From positions 1 through 64,000 of the forward strand of contig PKDH01000032.1 of the NCBI GenBank assembly GCA_002863045.1: a stretch of DNA of 64,000 bases, written 5' to 3'. Source of the stretch: Legionella sp. GTDB lineage: Bacteria; Pseudomonadota; Gammaproteobacteria; Legionellales; Legionellaceae. The translations under genes and the position numbers were made by a program. Below the pieces are notes generated by a model. The model did not search any database. It was not told where the DNA came from and worked only from the letters and a program-made list of their open reading frames with translations. Shown here in pieces: positions 1-9,309 of this stretch (within the stretch, counting starts at the first letter, position 1; every line of letters begins with the position of its first letter).

Positions 1-2016
1 ACTACCGGTCGCTCCTAACGCTAATGTGCCTGAGCTTATGGTCGTCGTACCGGTATACGTGTTATTCCCGGTTAGTGTCACCTGACCCAAGCCTGAGCTT
101 ACTACCCGCCCAACAGCATTGGGCGCATCCACCAAATTGGCATTAAGCGTAAAGGCATCACGGGCTTCTAGTGCTTGTAAGTTCACCAACCCTTGTAATT
201 GCGTGTTGTTATCTGAAGTGAGCGTTAGAGAGGTGGTGCCACCTAACTCATTGCGTGGTGTGCTGCCACCGAGTGAGCGTGACTGACTACCACCGCGAAT
301 GGTGGCGTTATCGCCGATGATCAGGTTCCCATTGCTAAGATTAATATTGTTATTACCACCTGCGGCGAGTGTTGCACCCGAGGCTAGAGTAAATGTTGAG
401 GGCGTTGCTGTGTCGCGCCCACCTAAATTTAAAACGCCTGTTCCAACCCTTGCCATCGCATCTGTCGCACTTGGGTTGACAACTTCGTTGGCAGCATACA
501 AATATAAGGTACCGGTATTGATGCTAAAATTGGTGCGCTCGGCTAAGTTAAAATTATTATCACCACCCAAAGCCCATACACCAGCATCATTTTTAGCGAT
601 GTTAATAGTTGTCGCTAATAAATTGGGTGCTAATAAATTGGATACATACATCGGGTCACGCATGTCAAGTAAAGCGCTGGCTGAAGCGCTAGAAGGGACA
701 TTCTCGATTACCATAAGAGACTCGCCCGCATCAAAAGTAACGGCATTATTGCCCACCATGCTACTGTTACCACTAAATAAAGTCGTTGTATTATCTTGAG
801 CTTGTAAAGTGATTTGACTGCCTAATAAGTTAAGAATGGCACCGCCCATGTTAGTTGCGGTGTTGTTAAGAAAAGATGCGCCACTACCAATGGTTAAATT
901 TGAGTTATCGTTATTGATTATAGCACCGCCATTGTCAGCATTATTGGTACTAAAAATGGCGTTTGTGGCAAGCGTGAGTGTGCTGTTATTAATGTTTGCA
1001 ATAGCGCCGCCTGTATTAGAAGAATTTCCTTCAAATGAAGCATTCATGCTTATCGACATTGTTGAGTTATCAAGGGCAATAGCACCACCTACATCCGTAG
1101 AAGTATTTTTTTCAAAAATTGTTTGATCATCGATGGTTACCGTTGATGCGTTCTCAATCTTTAGAGCACCACCTAAAGAGTTACTTTGATTATTACTAAA
1201 TATACTGCCTTTCCCTATATTGATTACTGATGAATTATTAAAAATAGCGCCACCATCGCCGCCACCTAATAATGCTATATTTGCGTCAAACTGTGCATTG
1301 TCACCAATATTAAGTGTTGAGCCTGCAGTGTTAAAAATAGCGCCACCAGACCCTGAGGAGCTGGCCTGATTATTAAAAAATTTGGCGTTATCTTCTATAG
1401 TGACTGTCCCTGCAACATTGCTAATTGCTCCTCCTCTAAAGGCAGTGTTACTCTCAAAAATAACTTGATTGCCTATTAATAGTTCAGAGCGATCATTAAC
1501 AATACCTCCTCCAACACTTGAAGAAGAGTTATTTAAAAAGTGAGATTTTTGACCTATATTAGTAATAGAGTTATTACTATTAAAAATTACGCCACCAGTA
1601 CTTGCTATATTATTTTGAAATAAGATTGCATCACCACTTAAAGGAGCATTTGTTGTATCGATAATTAATGTGGCGTTTGTAATATCAATGGCACCACCAT
1701 TCCCATTAAGCCCTGAACCTATTCTGCTAAAATTAAGAACATTTAATGTAATATTATCTATTTCCATTCTGGTAGGGTTGATTGTATTTAATAGAACTAA
1801 CCTGGCTTGTGTGTTGCCATTGATATCTTGAGTACCACTATTGTCATAAATTTGACTACCTCCGGGCGTAGGGAACGCGTCAGCGCAAGCTTGAAAACTA
1901 AATAGCGATAATCCACTTATTAATGTTAAAGATTTTAACCATTTTATATAATTTGCTTCGCGCTCTTGTAGAAACCAATGAGCAAACGGTGTGAGTTTCA
2001 ATTGAGGTATAAACAT
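1..2016 (-). CDS. Pmp-like autotransporter passenger (partial; C-terminus outside window)
   Basis: The frame is open for all 672 codons from ATG 2016 to the window edge. The N-terminus has about 27 charged and aromatic residues, a hydrophobic core (LTLISGLSLFSF) and a likely signal peptidase site near ACADA, so it resembles an extended signal peptide. Residues about 130-395 hold ten units of F-x-x-N followed 4-9 residues later by GG[AGV][ILV], for example FEKN...GGAI, FEGN...GGAI and FLNN...GGAI. This is the tetrapeptide pair of the chlamydial polymorphic outer membrane protein repeat. The rest is Asn/Thr/Gly-rich beta-helix sequence, and residues about 645-672 (GNNTYTGTTTISSGTLALG) look like a passenger-associated transport repeat. 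A C-terminal beta-barrel is expected beyond the edge but not seen. The likely role is a surface adhesin-like passenger; type V export is an inference. It is divergent from mnmC with under 50 bases between. Confidence 0.85.
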   Translation of the reverse strand, partial: MFIPQLKLTPFAHWFLQEREANYIKWLKSLTLISGLSLFSFQACADAFPTPGGSQIYDNSGTQDINGNTQARLVLLNTINPTRMEIDNITLNVLNFSRIGSGLNGNGGAIDITNATLIIDTTNAPLSGDAILFQNNIASTGGVIFNSNNSITNIGQKSHFLNNSSSSVGGGIVNDRSELLIGNQVIFESNTAFRGGAISNVAGTVTIEDNAKFFNNQASSSGSGGAIFNTAGSTLNIGDNAQFDANIALLGGGDGGAIFNNSSVINIGKGSIFSNNQSNSLGGALKIENASTVTIDDQTIFEKNTSTDVGGAIALDNSTMSISMNASFEGNSSNTGGAIANINNSTLTLATNAIFSTNNADNGGAIINNDNSNLTIGSGASFLNNTATNMGGAILNLLGSQITLQAQDNTTTLFSGNSSMVGNNAVTFDAGESLMVIENVPSSASASALLDMRDPMYVSNLLAPNLLATTINIAKNDAGVWALGGDNNFNLAERTNFSINTGTLYLYAANEVVNPSATDAMARVGTGVLNLGGRDTATPSTFTLASGATLAAGGNNNINLSNGNLIIGDNATIRGGSQSRSLGGSTPRNELGGTTSLTLTSDNNTQLQGLVNLQALEARDAFTLNANLVDAPNAVGRVVSSGLGQVTLTGNNTYTGTTTISSGTLALGATGS

Positions 2017-2063
2017 AAAATCATCCTTGAACGTATTTTTTGATAACTAAGAAATTTCATACT

Positions 2064-3980
2064 ATGATGCTGTTATACAAATTTCAACAAAAAAAGATAT
2101 TGGCACACACCTTCACACCTATCCCAAATCAATCATTACCTATTCAACGTGATGTAAATTTTTACAATAGAAAGCTAAAAACCCGTGTATTTTTAAATTT
2201 TGCTGAAACACTGGCTACTTTCAAATCTTCTCATATGATTATCCTCGAGATTGGTTTTAATGATGCACTTGATTTTCTATTATGTTGGCAGCATTGGTTA
2301 GAGCGTTGTGATGATAAAACCCTTCATTTTTTTATGCTTGCCGAATGCTTTCCTTCTTTTGAAGCGTTTGCGCGATATCGCCAACTTTACCCAGAGTTAG
2401 CGTTGTTAATTAACCAACTATTGCAAGTGTATCCCGTATTAACACCTGGTTTCCATGAATTGGTCTTAGCTGATGGCTGTGTACGCTTAACGCTTATTTT
2501 AGGGGAAATTTCGGCATCACTCGATGCCTTAATTTGTTGTGGCGATAGTATCTTAGAGCAAAAGGTTAAAACACATTTTGCTAGCTTGATTTACTTAAAT
2601 CAACATCAAAAAAACGATAATTTTTTAACTAAAATAAAGATGTTGTCACAGTCAAAAGCACTGATTCACGCGCCTTTGACGGCATTGGACGCTTCTTATG
2701 AACTGCTTCAATTACCTTTTGATAATACCACCTGGTTAATGAACCAAGCATCTATGGCGTCTTATCATTTAAAAAAGCGCGCCACACCTTGGCATTTGCC
2801 TGAAGCGCCAACAGATGTTTCTAAAGATATTGTGATAATAGGAGCAGGTCTTGCAGGTTGTACGTTGGCACATTTTTTGGCTTTGCGGGGGTTTAATATC
2901 ACGCTTATTGATGAGCATAAAAGCGTTGCGGGGGGTGCTTCGGGCATTAAGCAAGCAGTACTTTATCCGAAATTATCAGCGCATCAATCAAATTTTAGTC
3001 AACTGATGTTAGAGTCTTATTTATTTGCCACAAAATTTTATCAGCAAATATTAGCTCACCATCAAGTTGGTGAATTAAATGGCATGCTTGAATTAATTCA
3101 AAATAAACCATCTCAATCATTGCAAAATTGGTTTGAGGCCTATCCACAATTAGGCAAGTATATGAATGCTCAAGCGGCCTCAAAAAAAGCAGGTATTATG
3201 CTTGATAAATCAGGTATTTATTTTCCTGACTCAGGATGGATAAATGTCCCTAAATTATGTCGTTATTTAATAAAACACCCAGGCATTACTGTATTAAATC
3301 ATCAACCCATCCAGCAGTTGGTGTATTTAAATGGTCACTGGCATGTAAATCATCTTAAAGCTTCGAAAGTCGTTATTGCCTGCGGTCATACCACCCATTT
3401 ATTTGAGCCAACGGCTTTCCTACCCATAAAACAAGTCAGTGGTAGCGTAAGTTACGTACGAAGTTCTAACGGTTTGCAAAATCTAAACATTCCTCTTTGT
3501 GGACAGGGACATCTTCTACCCAAATGTGCGCACATGCATTTGGTAGGGGCTACTTACCATCCAGTGGAAAAGTGTCAAGATATTTATGCACATCACCATG
3601 AGAATTTGAGTAAATTAAGTCATCTTACAGGCATAACACTCGCAAATAAGGCAGTTCAAAATATCTGGACAGGGGTGCGTGCTGTGACCCCTGATTATTT
3701 GCCGTATGTGGGGCCCGTACCCAAGGCAGAGCTATTTAAGGTGCAATTTAAAGCCTGGTCAAAAGATAAAAATCGATGGTTGGATACGCTAACATCTTAT
3801 CACCCAGGGCTATTTGCTATGGCCGGTTTTGGGTCAAGAGGCTTAACAACCATTCCTTATATGGCTGAATTTTTGGCAAATTTGATTAATGATGAACCAC
3901 TAAAACTATCACAAAATTTAATCAAAGCAGTATCACTGGCACGTGTTCTAAGGAAAAAAATCATACAAGATAAATTTTAG
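2064..3980 (+). CDS. mnmC: MnmC-like tRNA wobble-uridine modification protein, degenerate methyltransferase half
   Basis: Family role: the C-terminal FAD domain removes the carboxymethyl group from cmnm5(s2)U34 of tRNA and the N-terminal domain then methylates nm5 to mnm5. The FAD half is intact: the dinucleotide fold IVIIGAGLAGC at about residue 267, GGASGIKQAVLYP, GVRAVTPDYLPYVGP and GFGSRGL all match MnmC. The N-terminal half aligns over its length (RDVNFYN near the start, then LEIGF, PELA and EQKV), but the SAM-binding GFGTGLNF is replaced by GFNDALDF. The DGFAPAKNPDMW catalytic segment is replaced by unrelated residues. Methyltransferase activity is therefore probably lost. Start: ATG 2064 is preferred; an in-frame TTG at 2040 is possible and neither has a clear ribosome binding site. 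mnmA, of the same pathway, is at 22017-23099. Confidence 0.9.
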   Translation: MMLLYKFQQKKILAHTFTPIPNQSLPIQRDVNFYNRKLKTRVFLNFAETLATFKSSHMIILEIGFNDALDFLLCWQHWLERCDDKTLHFFMLAECFPSFEAFARYRQLYPELALLINQLLQVYPVLTPGFHELVLADGCVRLTLILGEISASLDALICCGDSILEQKVKTHFASLIYLNQHQKNDNFLTKIKMLSQSKALIHAPLTALDASYELLQLPFDNTTWLMNQASMASYHLKKRATPWHLPEAPTDVSKDIVIIGAGLAGCTLAHFLALRGFNITLIDEHKSVAGGASGIKQAVLYPKLSAHQSNFSQLMLESYLFATKFYQQILAHHQVGELNGMLELIQNKPSQSLQNWFEAYPQLGKYMNAQAASKKAGIMLDKSGIYFPDSGWINVPKLCRYLIKHPGITVLNHQPIQQLVYLNGHWHVNHLKASKVVIACGHTTHLFEPTAFLPIKQVSGSVSYVRSSNGLQNLNIPLCGQGHLLPKCAHMHLVGATYHPVEKCQDIYAHHHENLSKLSHLTGITLANKAVQNIWTGVRAVTPDYLPYVGPVPKAELFKVQFKAWSKDKNRWLDTLTSYHPGLFAMAGFGSRGLTTIPYMAEFLANLINDEPLKLSQNLIKAVSLARVLRKKIIQDKF

Positions 3981-4111
3981 ATTTAATTAAATAAATTTAA
4001 GTCATTTATCTTGCCAAAATAAGGCAACAAAGTTACCCTTGCCTGCTTTAGCGAAACGTATGAAAGTATTGTTTTTACTATAATTTTTTTGAACCAAAGG
4101 TAATAGGTGTT

Positions 4112-4897
4112 GTGGATAAAATTGAGATTTTTCAAGTGGATGCATTTACAGATAAATTATTTTACGGCAATCCTGCGGCAGTTTGCTTGCTTGATTGCTG
4201 GTTAAATGATGAACTTATGCAGGCCATTGCCGTTGAAAATAATTTATCTGAAACCGCTTTTATCATCAAAGAAGATGAGCATTTTGCCATTCGCTGGTTT
4301 ACGCCAAATGGTGAGATAAAATTATGCGGACACGCCACTCTTGCTGCCGGCTTTGTATTGTTTGAATGTGCTGGATACAAAGGCCATACCGTTAAATTTT
4401 CAAGTTTAAGCGGGCCACTGTATGTTTATTATCACGATCAAATATTAACGCTTGATTTACCACGTTTAAATTTTGCGCCAATCAATGTGTCTAAGGCATT
4501 CATTGATTTGGTAGATAAACCTTTTGACGCGATATATGAGAGTGAATTTGATTACATCATGCTTTTTGACCATCAATTAACTGCAGAAAAAGTCATCGTT
4601 AATTTACCCATGCTTGCATCACTGGCCAAGCGTGGTTTAATTATTACCGCTAAAGGTATACAAACCGATTATTATGCGCGTTGCTTTTATCCAAAACACA
4701 ACATCAGTGAAGACCCGGTGACAGGTTCGGCACATGGTGTTTTGGTGCCTTTTTGGGCAGAAAAACTAGGTAAATCCTCTTTATATGCTTTGCAAGGTTC
4801 AAAAAGACAAGGCACATTGATAGGTGAGGTTATCGACAATCGTGTGCGTATGTCAGGCCATTGTAAATTATATTCTTGTGGATATTTAGTTATATAG
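4112..4897 (+). CDS. PhzF family isomerase/epimerase
   Basis: A 261-residue protein of the PhzF (diaminopimelate epimerase-like) fold. It opens with the family pattern VDAFTDKLFYGNPAAVCLL. The catalytic glutamate is in NNLSETAF (E47), followed by RWFTPNGEIKLCGHATLA and, near the C-terminus, EDPVTGSAHG. Length matches the family at 260-300. Apart from PhzF of phenazine synthesis, most members have no known substrate; no phenazine genes are nearby, so no substrate is assigned. The start is GTG 4112. The gene stands 77 bases before prpB on the same strand and could be co-transcribed with it. Confidence 0.9.
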   Translation: MDKIEIFQVDAFTDKLFYGNPAAVCLLDCWLNDELMQAIAVENNLSETAFIIKEDEHFAIRWFTPNGEIKLCGHATLAAGFVLFECAGYKGHTVKFSSLSGPLYVYYHDQILTLDLPRLNFAPINVSKAFIDLVDKPFDAIYESEFDYIMLFDHQLTAEKVIVNLPMLASLAKRGLIITAKGIQTDYYARCFYPKHNISEDPVTGSAHGVLVPFWAEKLGKSSLYALQGSKRQGTLIGEVIDNRVRMSGHCKLYSCGYLVI

Positions 4898-4973
4898 TCT
4901 GTTATCAAGCGATTGCTAACCACAGCAAGCCGTGATACAACGACATAAACTAATGTTTTATACAAGGAAGTTT

Positions 4974-5849
4974 ATGTCACCGGGGCAATTATTTCGCCGC
5001 CTTATTACACAACACACACCGCTACCTGTGGTTGGCGTTATCAATAGTTATTGTGCGCTTTTAGCACAAGCATCCGGTCATCATGCGCTTTATTTATCAG
5101 GTGCTGGCGTTGCCAATGCCGCGTTTGGTTTACCTGATTTGGGTATGACCACTTTAACTGAAGTGGTCGAAGAGGCGCGTCGTATTACCGATAGTGTTTC
5201 CTTACCCTTATTAGTCGATATTGATACTGGCTGGGGGCATGCTTTTAATATTGCTCGAACCATTAAGCTTATGGAGCGCGCAAAGGTTGCCGCGGTTCAC
5301 CTTGAAGACCAAGAAGCTAATAAACGTTGTGGTCATCGCCCAAATAAACGCATCACATCCACAGTGAACATGCTTGATAGAATTAAAGCGGCGGTGGATG
5401 CGCGAGTAGATGAGCATTTTGTCATCATGGCGCGTACAGATGCACTCGCCATAGAAGGTATCAATCAGGCTTTAGAGCGAGCTCAAACTTATGTTGAGGC
5501 CGGCGCTGATATGATTTTTGCTGAGGCCATCACTACATTAAAAGATTACGAATTATTCACACATTATCTCAAAGTACCGGTATTGGCTAATATCACTGAA
5601 TTTGGTCAAACTCCTTTATTTAGTCAACAAGCATTAGTAGATGTAGGCGTTAAGCTGGTACTTTATCCTTTGAGCGCCTTTCGCGCTATGTCTTATGCTG
5701 CTTGTCAAGTTTATGACGCCATTAAAAAAGAGGGTACACAACAAAGTTGTTTACCCTTTATGCAAACGCGAGAAGCGCTCTATCAAGTTTTAAATTATCA
5801 CACCTACGAACAAACACTCGATAAACTAAGTGAGGATGGTCATGACTAA
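4974..5849 (+). CDS. prpB: 2-methylisocitrate lyase
   Basis: Cleaves 2-methylisocitrate to pyruvate and succinate, the last step of the methylcitrate cycle. It is an isocitrate lyase/PEP mutase superfamily barrel of 291 residues. The metal-binding VDIDTGWG (D82, D84), LEDQ and the active-site KRCGH loop (117-121, catalytic Cys119) are all present; the KRCGH form is typical of PrpB. The start is set at ATG 4974 because AAGGAAG lies just upstream; the frame also opens at GTG 4932, but those 14 residues are unlike the family. It is first of a tight prpB-prpC-prpD operon. No PrpR-type regulator is in the window. Confidence 0.95.
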   Translation: MSPGQLFRRLITQHTPLPVVGVINSYCALLAQASGHHALYLSGAGVANAAFGLPDLGMTTLTEVVEEARRITDSVSLPLLVDIDTGWGHAFNIARTIKLMERAKVAAVHLEDQEANKRCGHRPNKRITSTVNMLDRIKAAVDARVDEHFVIMARTDALAIEGINQALERAQTYVEAGADMIFAEAITTLKDYELFTHYLKVPVLANITEFGQTPLFSQQALVDVGVKLVLYPLSAFRAMSYAACQVYDAIKKEGTQQSCLPFMQTREALYQVLNYHTYEQTLDKLSEDGHD

Positions 5850-6960
5850 CAAGGAAAGTGGACTTGCAGGTGTTTATGCGGGTAATTCAGCCATTGCCAC
5901 AGTTGGTAAAGCAGGCAGTGGTTTAACTTATCGCGGTTATGCCATTGCTGATTTGGCCTCTAATGCGCAATTTGAAGAAGTCGCTTATTTGCTTATTCAT
6001 GGCAAATTACCAAACAAATCAGAGTTACAAGCGTATGTACAAAAGCTTATAGGTTTACGCTACCTGCCTGATGCTATAAAAACGCTGCTTAAATTACTAC
6101 CTAAATCAGCGCATCCTATGGATGTGCTGCGTACAGCATGTTCCATGCTTGGCGTATTAGAGCCTGAAAAAGTGAGGTCAAATCAAGCAGATATCGCCGA
6201 CCGCTTATTAGCGGCTTTTCCAGGTATTATTTGTTACTGGTATATGTATCATTTTAAAGGTAATGAAATTAGCGAATTATCGGATGAAAACACTGTAAGC
6301 GGCCATTTTTTAGCGTTATTAACCCAAAATAAGCCTGATGATTTGGCTTGTCGCATAATGAATGTCTCGCTTATTCTTTATGCTGAACATGAGTTTAATG
6401 CCTCAACTTTTGCCGCACGTGTCACCGCTGCCACCTTATCTGATTTTTATGCGGCCATTACCTCTGCCATTGGAACATTGAGTGGGCCTTTACATGGTGG
6501 CGCGAATGAGGCGGTTATGGCATTACTTGAGCAATTCAGTGCAACAAATGAGGTAGAAGACAAGCTTTTGGCAATGCTTGCTAATAAAACCAAAATTATG
6601 GGATTTGGTCACAGAATTTATCAGAAAGCCGACCCGCGTTCTGATTTAATCAAACCCTATGCTCGAAAGCTTGCGCAATTAAGTGGTTATCCTTTGTTAT
6701 TTGAAATATCCGAAAAAATTGAACAACTTATGTGGCGTGAGAAAAATTTATGTCCCAATTTAGATTTTTATAGTGCCCTGGCTTATCATTATTGCCAGAT
6801 TCCAACCGCACTATTTACGCCTATTTTTGTGATGTCTCGCATTACCGGGTGGGCCGCTCATGTGATTGAGCAGCGTCAAGATAATAAATTGATTCGCCCT
6901 AATGCCCGCTATACAGGCCCTGAACTACAATCTTTTCCAGCCATTGAAACTCGAGATTAA
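5842..6960 (+). CDS. prpC: 2-methylcitrate synthase
   Basis: Condenses propionyl-CoA with oxaloacetate to 2-methylcitrate. It is a 372-residue citrate synthase fold with the catalytic triad visible: H218 in GPLHGGANEA, H257 in MGFGHRIYQKADPR and D308 in NLDFYSA. It is shorter than the 423-residue GltA at 45704-46975 and has the compact N-terminus of PrpC (GLAGVYAGNSAI). ATG 5842 is chosen as start because it sits behind an AGGA and overlaps the last 8 bases of prpB, giving translational coupling; upstream GTG 5830 and ATG 5836 are less likely. Confidence 0.95.
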   Translation: MTNKESGLAGVYAGNSAIATVGKAGSGLTYRGYAIADLASNAQFEEVAYLLIHGKLPNKSELQAYVQKLIGLRYLPDAIKTLLKLLPKSAHPMDVLRTACSMLGVLEPEKVRSNQADIADRLLAAFPGIICYWYMYHFKGNEISELSDENTVSGHFLALLTQNKPDDLACRIMNVSLILYAEHEFNASTFAARVTAATLSDFYAAITSAIGTLSGPLHGGANEAVMALLEQFSATNEVEDKLLAMLANKTKIMGFGHRIYQKADPRSDLIKPYARKLAQLSGYPLLFEISEKIEQLMWREKNLCPNLDFYSALAYHYCQIPTALFTPIFVMSRITGWAAHVIEQRQDNKLIRPNARYTGPELQSFPAIETRD

Positions 6961-6961
6961 T

Positions 6962-8413
6962 ATGCACGCTACCATTCCTAAACCTGCTATGGCCACAAAA
7001 TTTGATCAAGTATTAGAAGATATTGCTGATTATGTGATGAACACAACCATCGATAGTCATGAGGCTTTTGAAACAGCCAGACTTTGCCTAATGGATGCGC
7101 TAGGTTGTGGCATATTGGCACTTAATTTTCCAGCGTGTAGCAAATTATTAGGTCCTGTGGTTCCTCATGCTTTTCTACCAAATGGAGCAAGGGTACCAGG
7201 CACCAATTACGAGCTAGACCCGGTACAGGCAGCTTTTAATATTGGTACGATGATTCGCTGGCTTGATTTTAATGATACCTGGCTTGCAGCGGAGTGGGGG
7301 CATCCTTCTGATAATTTGGGCGCAATTTTAGCTGTGGCCGATTATGTTAGTCGCACACGTCAAGCAGCCGGCAAATCTGCTCTTTTAATGAATGATGTGC
7401 TCATAAGCATGATAAAAGCCTATGAAATTCAAGGAATTTTGGCGCTTAAAAATAGTTTTAATCGCCAAGGGTTAGATCATGTTATTTTAGTGAAACTTGC
7501 CAGTAGTGCGTTAGCGGCTTTTTTATTAGGTGCCAATAAAACACAATTACTCAATACGCTTTCCCAAGTTTTCGTCGATGGCCAAAGTTTACGTACCTAT
7601 CGTCATGCACCAAATACCGGTTCAAGAAAATCGTGGGCGGCAGGTGATGCCGGCGCGCGGGCAGTGCGTTTGGCGTTGATAAGCCTTACCGATGAAATGG
7701 GTTACCCAGCAGCGCTCTCAGCGCCTAAATGGGGATTTTATGATGCATCATTTGCCGGAGCCACTTTTGAAATGGCGCGTCCTTTTAAAAGCTATGTAAT
7801 AGAGCATGTTTTATTTAAATTAGCATTTCCAGCTGAATTTCATGCACAAACAGCAGTTGAAGCGGCCATACGTTTGCATGCGCAATATAAACATCGTTTG
7901 CATGAAATTAAATCAATTGACATCATAACCCATGAATCAGCCATGCGTATTATTCATAAAACCGGAGTTTTGCATAACCCAGCTGACCGCGATCATTGTT
8001 TGCAATATATGGTTGCTGTGGCTTTATTATTCGGTGAGTTGCGTGCTGAGCATTATGAAGATGACATCGCGCGAAATCCGCTTATTGATGCGCTTCGTGC
8101 CAAAATGCAAGTACGTGAAAATTTGCAATTTTCCCGGGATTACTTAAATCCACAAAAACGTGCGATTACCAATAGCGTACAATTAAAGTTTAACGATGAC
8201 AGTGCATCTGAAAAGGTAGAGATTGCTTACCCCGTTGGTCATAAAGTTCGTCGTGATGAGGGCATTCCCATACTGCAAGATAAATTTAAGCGCAATTTAA
8301 GCACACGTTTTCCATCCAAGAAGATAGATGCAATGATAGCTTGCATGCAAGATACTAAAACCCTAGGGGCTATGAGTGTGAGTGATTTTATGTCCCTTTG
8401 GTGCGGGACTTAA
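6962..8413 (+). CDS. prpD: 2-methylcitrate dehydratase
   Basis: Dehydrates 2-methylcitrate to 2-methyl-cis-aconitate. The 483-residue product belongs to the MmgE/PrpD family, with WLDFNDTWLAAEWGHPSDNLGA, SRKSWAAGDAGARAVRLA and the C-terminal PVGHKVRRDEG all characteristic. Its length equals that of enterobacterial PrpD. The start is ATG 6962, one base after the prpC stop. With prpB and prpC it forms a complete methylcitrate cycle core, except the hydratase step, which an aconitase elsewhere could supply. Its stop codon overlaps that of the convergent ppsR inside an inverted repeat. Confidence 0.95.
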   Translation: MHATIPKPAMATKFDQVLEDIADYVMNTTIDSHEAFETARLCLMDALGCGILALNFPACSKLLGPVVPHAFLPNGARVPGTNYELDPVQAAFNIGTMIRWLDFNDTWLAAEWGHPSDNLGAILAVADYVSRTRQAAGKSALLMNDVLISMIKAYEIQGILALKNSFNRQGLDHVILVKLASSALAAFLLGANKTQLLNTLSQVFVDGQSLRTYRHAPNTGSRKSWAAGDAGARAVRLALISLTDEMGYPAALSAPKWGFYDASFAGATFEMARPFKSYVIEHVLFKLAFPAEFHAQTAVEAAIRLHAQYKHRLHEIKSIDIITHESAMRIIHKTGVLHNPADRDHCLQYMVAVALLFGELRAEHYEDDIARNPLIDALRAKMQVRENLQFSRDYLNPQKRAITNSVQLKFNDDSASEKVEIAYPVGHKVRRDEGIPILQDKFKRNLSTRFPSKKIDAMIACMQDTKTLGAMSVSDFMSLWCGT

Positions 8414-8433
8414 AATCGTCTTTTAAGTCCCGC
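8403..8433. terminator. Perfect 13-bp inverted repeat at overlapping prpD and ppsR stops
   Basis: Arms GCGGGACTTAAAA (8403-8415) and TTTTAAGTCCCGC (8421-8433) flank a 5-base loop. The hairpin includes the last codons of both convergent genes, which overlap by 4 bases (8410-8413). No separate T-run follows it; the A/T part lies within the stem. A bidirectional terminator or mRNA 3'-end stabiliser is the natural reading. Confidence 0.55.
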
Positions 8434-9225
8434 AATTGCCACAATTTTGGTGGTGATTTCTTCAATTGAAAAACGTGTCGAGTTTAAATAAGGAATATTT
8501 TCATGATGATACATTGCCTGAACTTCTGAAAGCTCACGGCGGCATTGTTCACGCGAAGCATAGCGGCTGTTAGGTCGGCGTTCTGTACGAATTTGTTGTA
8601 GACGGTCAGCGTCAATGGTTAACCCAAATAATTTTGCTTTATAAGGTTTGAGTAAGTCGGGCAGGGTAAAGTTAAGCAAATCATCTTCAGTAAAAGGGTA
8701 GTTAGCCGCCAGTACGCCAAAATGAAGTGCCATATAAAGACAACTTGGCGTTTTACCACAGCGAGAAACGCCGATTAAAATAATATCTGCTTGGGCATAA
8801 CCTCGAGTCTTGATGCCATCATCATGATTAAGTGCATAATCGATGGCTTCAATGCGCTTGGTATAGGAGACATTATTTACAACACCATGCGTACGACCCA
8901 CTGTATACGAGGATTTTGCGCCTAATTCTTGTTCAAGTGGTTCTAAAAATGTGTTAAATAAGTCAAAGCTTACGCTGTGCGATTGTTTGATAAGTGCCGC
9001 AATTTCTGTATTAATTAGGGTCATGAATAATAAAGGTTTGATGCCAGTGGCATTAAAACAGTCATTGATACGCTGTACAACCGTTAAGGCTTTAGCACAA
9101 GTATCAATATAGGGCAGGGTATGTTTTTCAAAATGGATGCTGTCAAATTGCGTAATTAAGCTGTTACCCAAAGCTTCAGCGGTGATGCCTGTGCCATCTG
9201 AAATCATAAAAATATGTCGAGTCAT
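8410..9225 (-). CDS. ppsR: PEP synthase regulatory protein (kinase/pyrophosphorylase, DUF299)
   Basis: Bifunctional regulator that phosphorylates (ADP-dependent) and dephosphorylates (phosphate-dependent) PEP synthase, controlling gluconeogenic flow from pyruvate. The 271-residue product has the family N-terminus (HIFMISDGTGITAEALG), the P-loop GVSRCGKTP at 152-160 and YASREQCRREL near the end. The frame opens upstream at TTG 9291, but the conserved start MTRHIF is at ATG 9225. No ppsA is in the window. It is convergent with prpD, whose pathway yields pyruvate, so the placement is metabolically sensible though not evidence of co-regulation. Confidence 0.93.
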   Translation of the reverse strand: MTRHIFMISDGTGITAEALGNSLITQFDSIHFEKHTLPYIDTCAKALTVVQRINDCFNATGIKPLLFMTLINTEIAALIKQSHSVSFDLFNTFLEPLEQELGAKSSYTVGRTHGVVNNVSYTKRIEAIDYALNHDDGIKTRGYAQADIILIGVSRCGKTPSCLYMALHFGVLAANYPFTEDDLLNFTLPDLLKPYKAKLFGLTIDADRLQQIRTERRPNSRYASREQCRRELSEVQAMYHHENIPYLNSTRFSIEEITTKIVAIAGLKRRF

Positions 9226-9309
9226 GGGGTGCAAGGTTAAGAAAATTATCTTTATACTATACTTTTTAGCTGAAATATAATAATCAACCAATTGAAAGGG
9301 ACACCGACC

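Noticed and set aside
299..1126. Two plus-strand open frames (299-799 and 836-1126)
   Set aside because: They are antisense to the autotransporter frame, which is open for 672 codons with clear repeats; the plus-strand translations are low-complexity shadows of it.
800..1640. Repeated short sequences that could suggest a direct-repeat or CRISPR-like array
   Set aside because: The repeats are degenerate, follow the codon frame and encode the FxxN/GGAI units; there are no constant repeats with unique spacers.
4112..4897. PhzF gene as a sign of phenazine synthesis
   Set aside because: No other phz gene is present; most PhzF homologues are unrelated to phenazines.
5842..6960. prpC as a second housekeeping citrate synthase
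   Set aside because: Its position between prpB and prpD, shorter length and PrpC-type N-terminus show 2-methylcitrate synthase; gltA is at 45704-46975.
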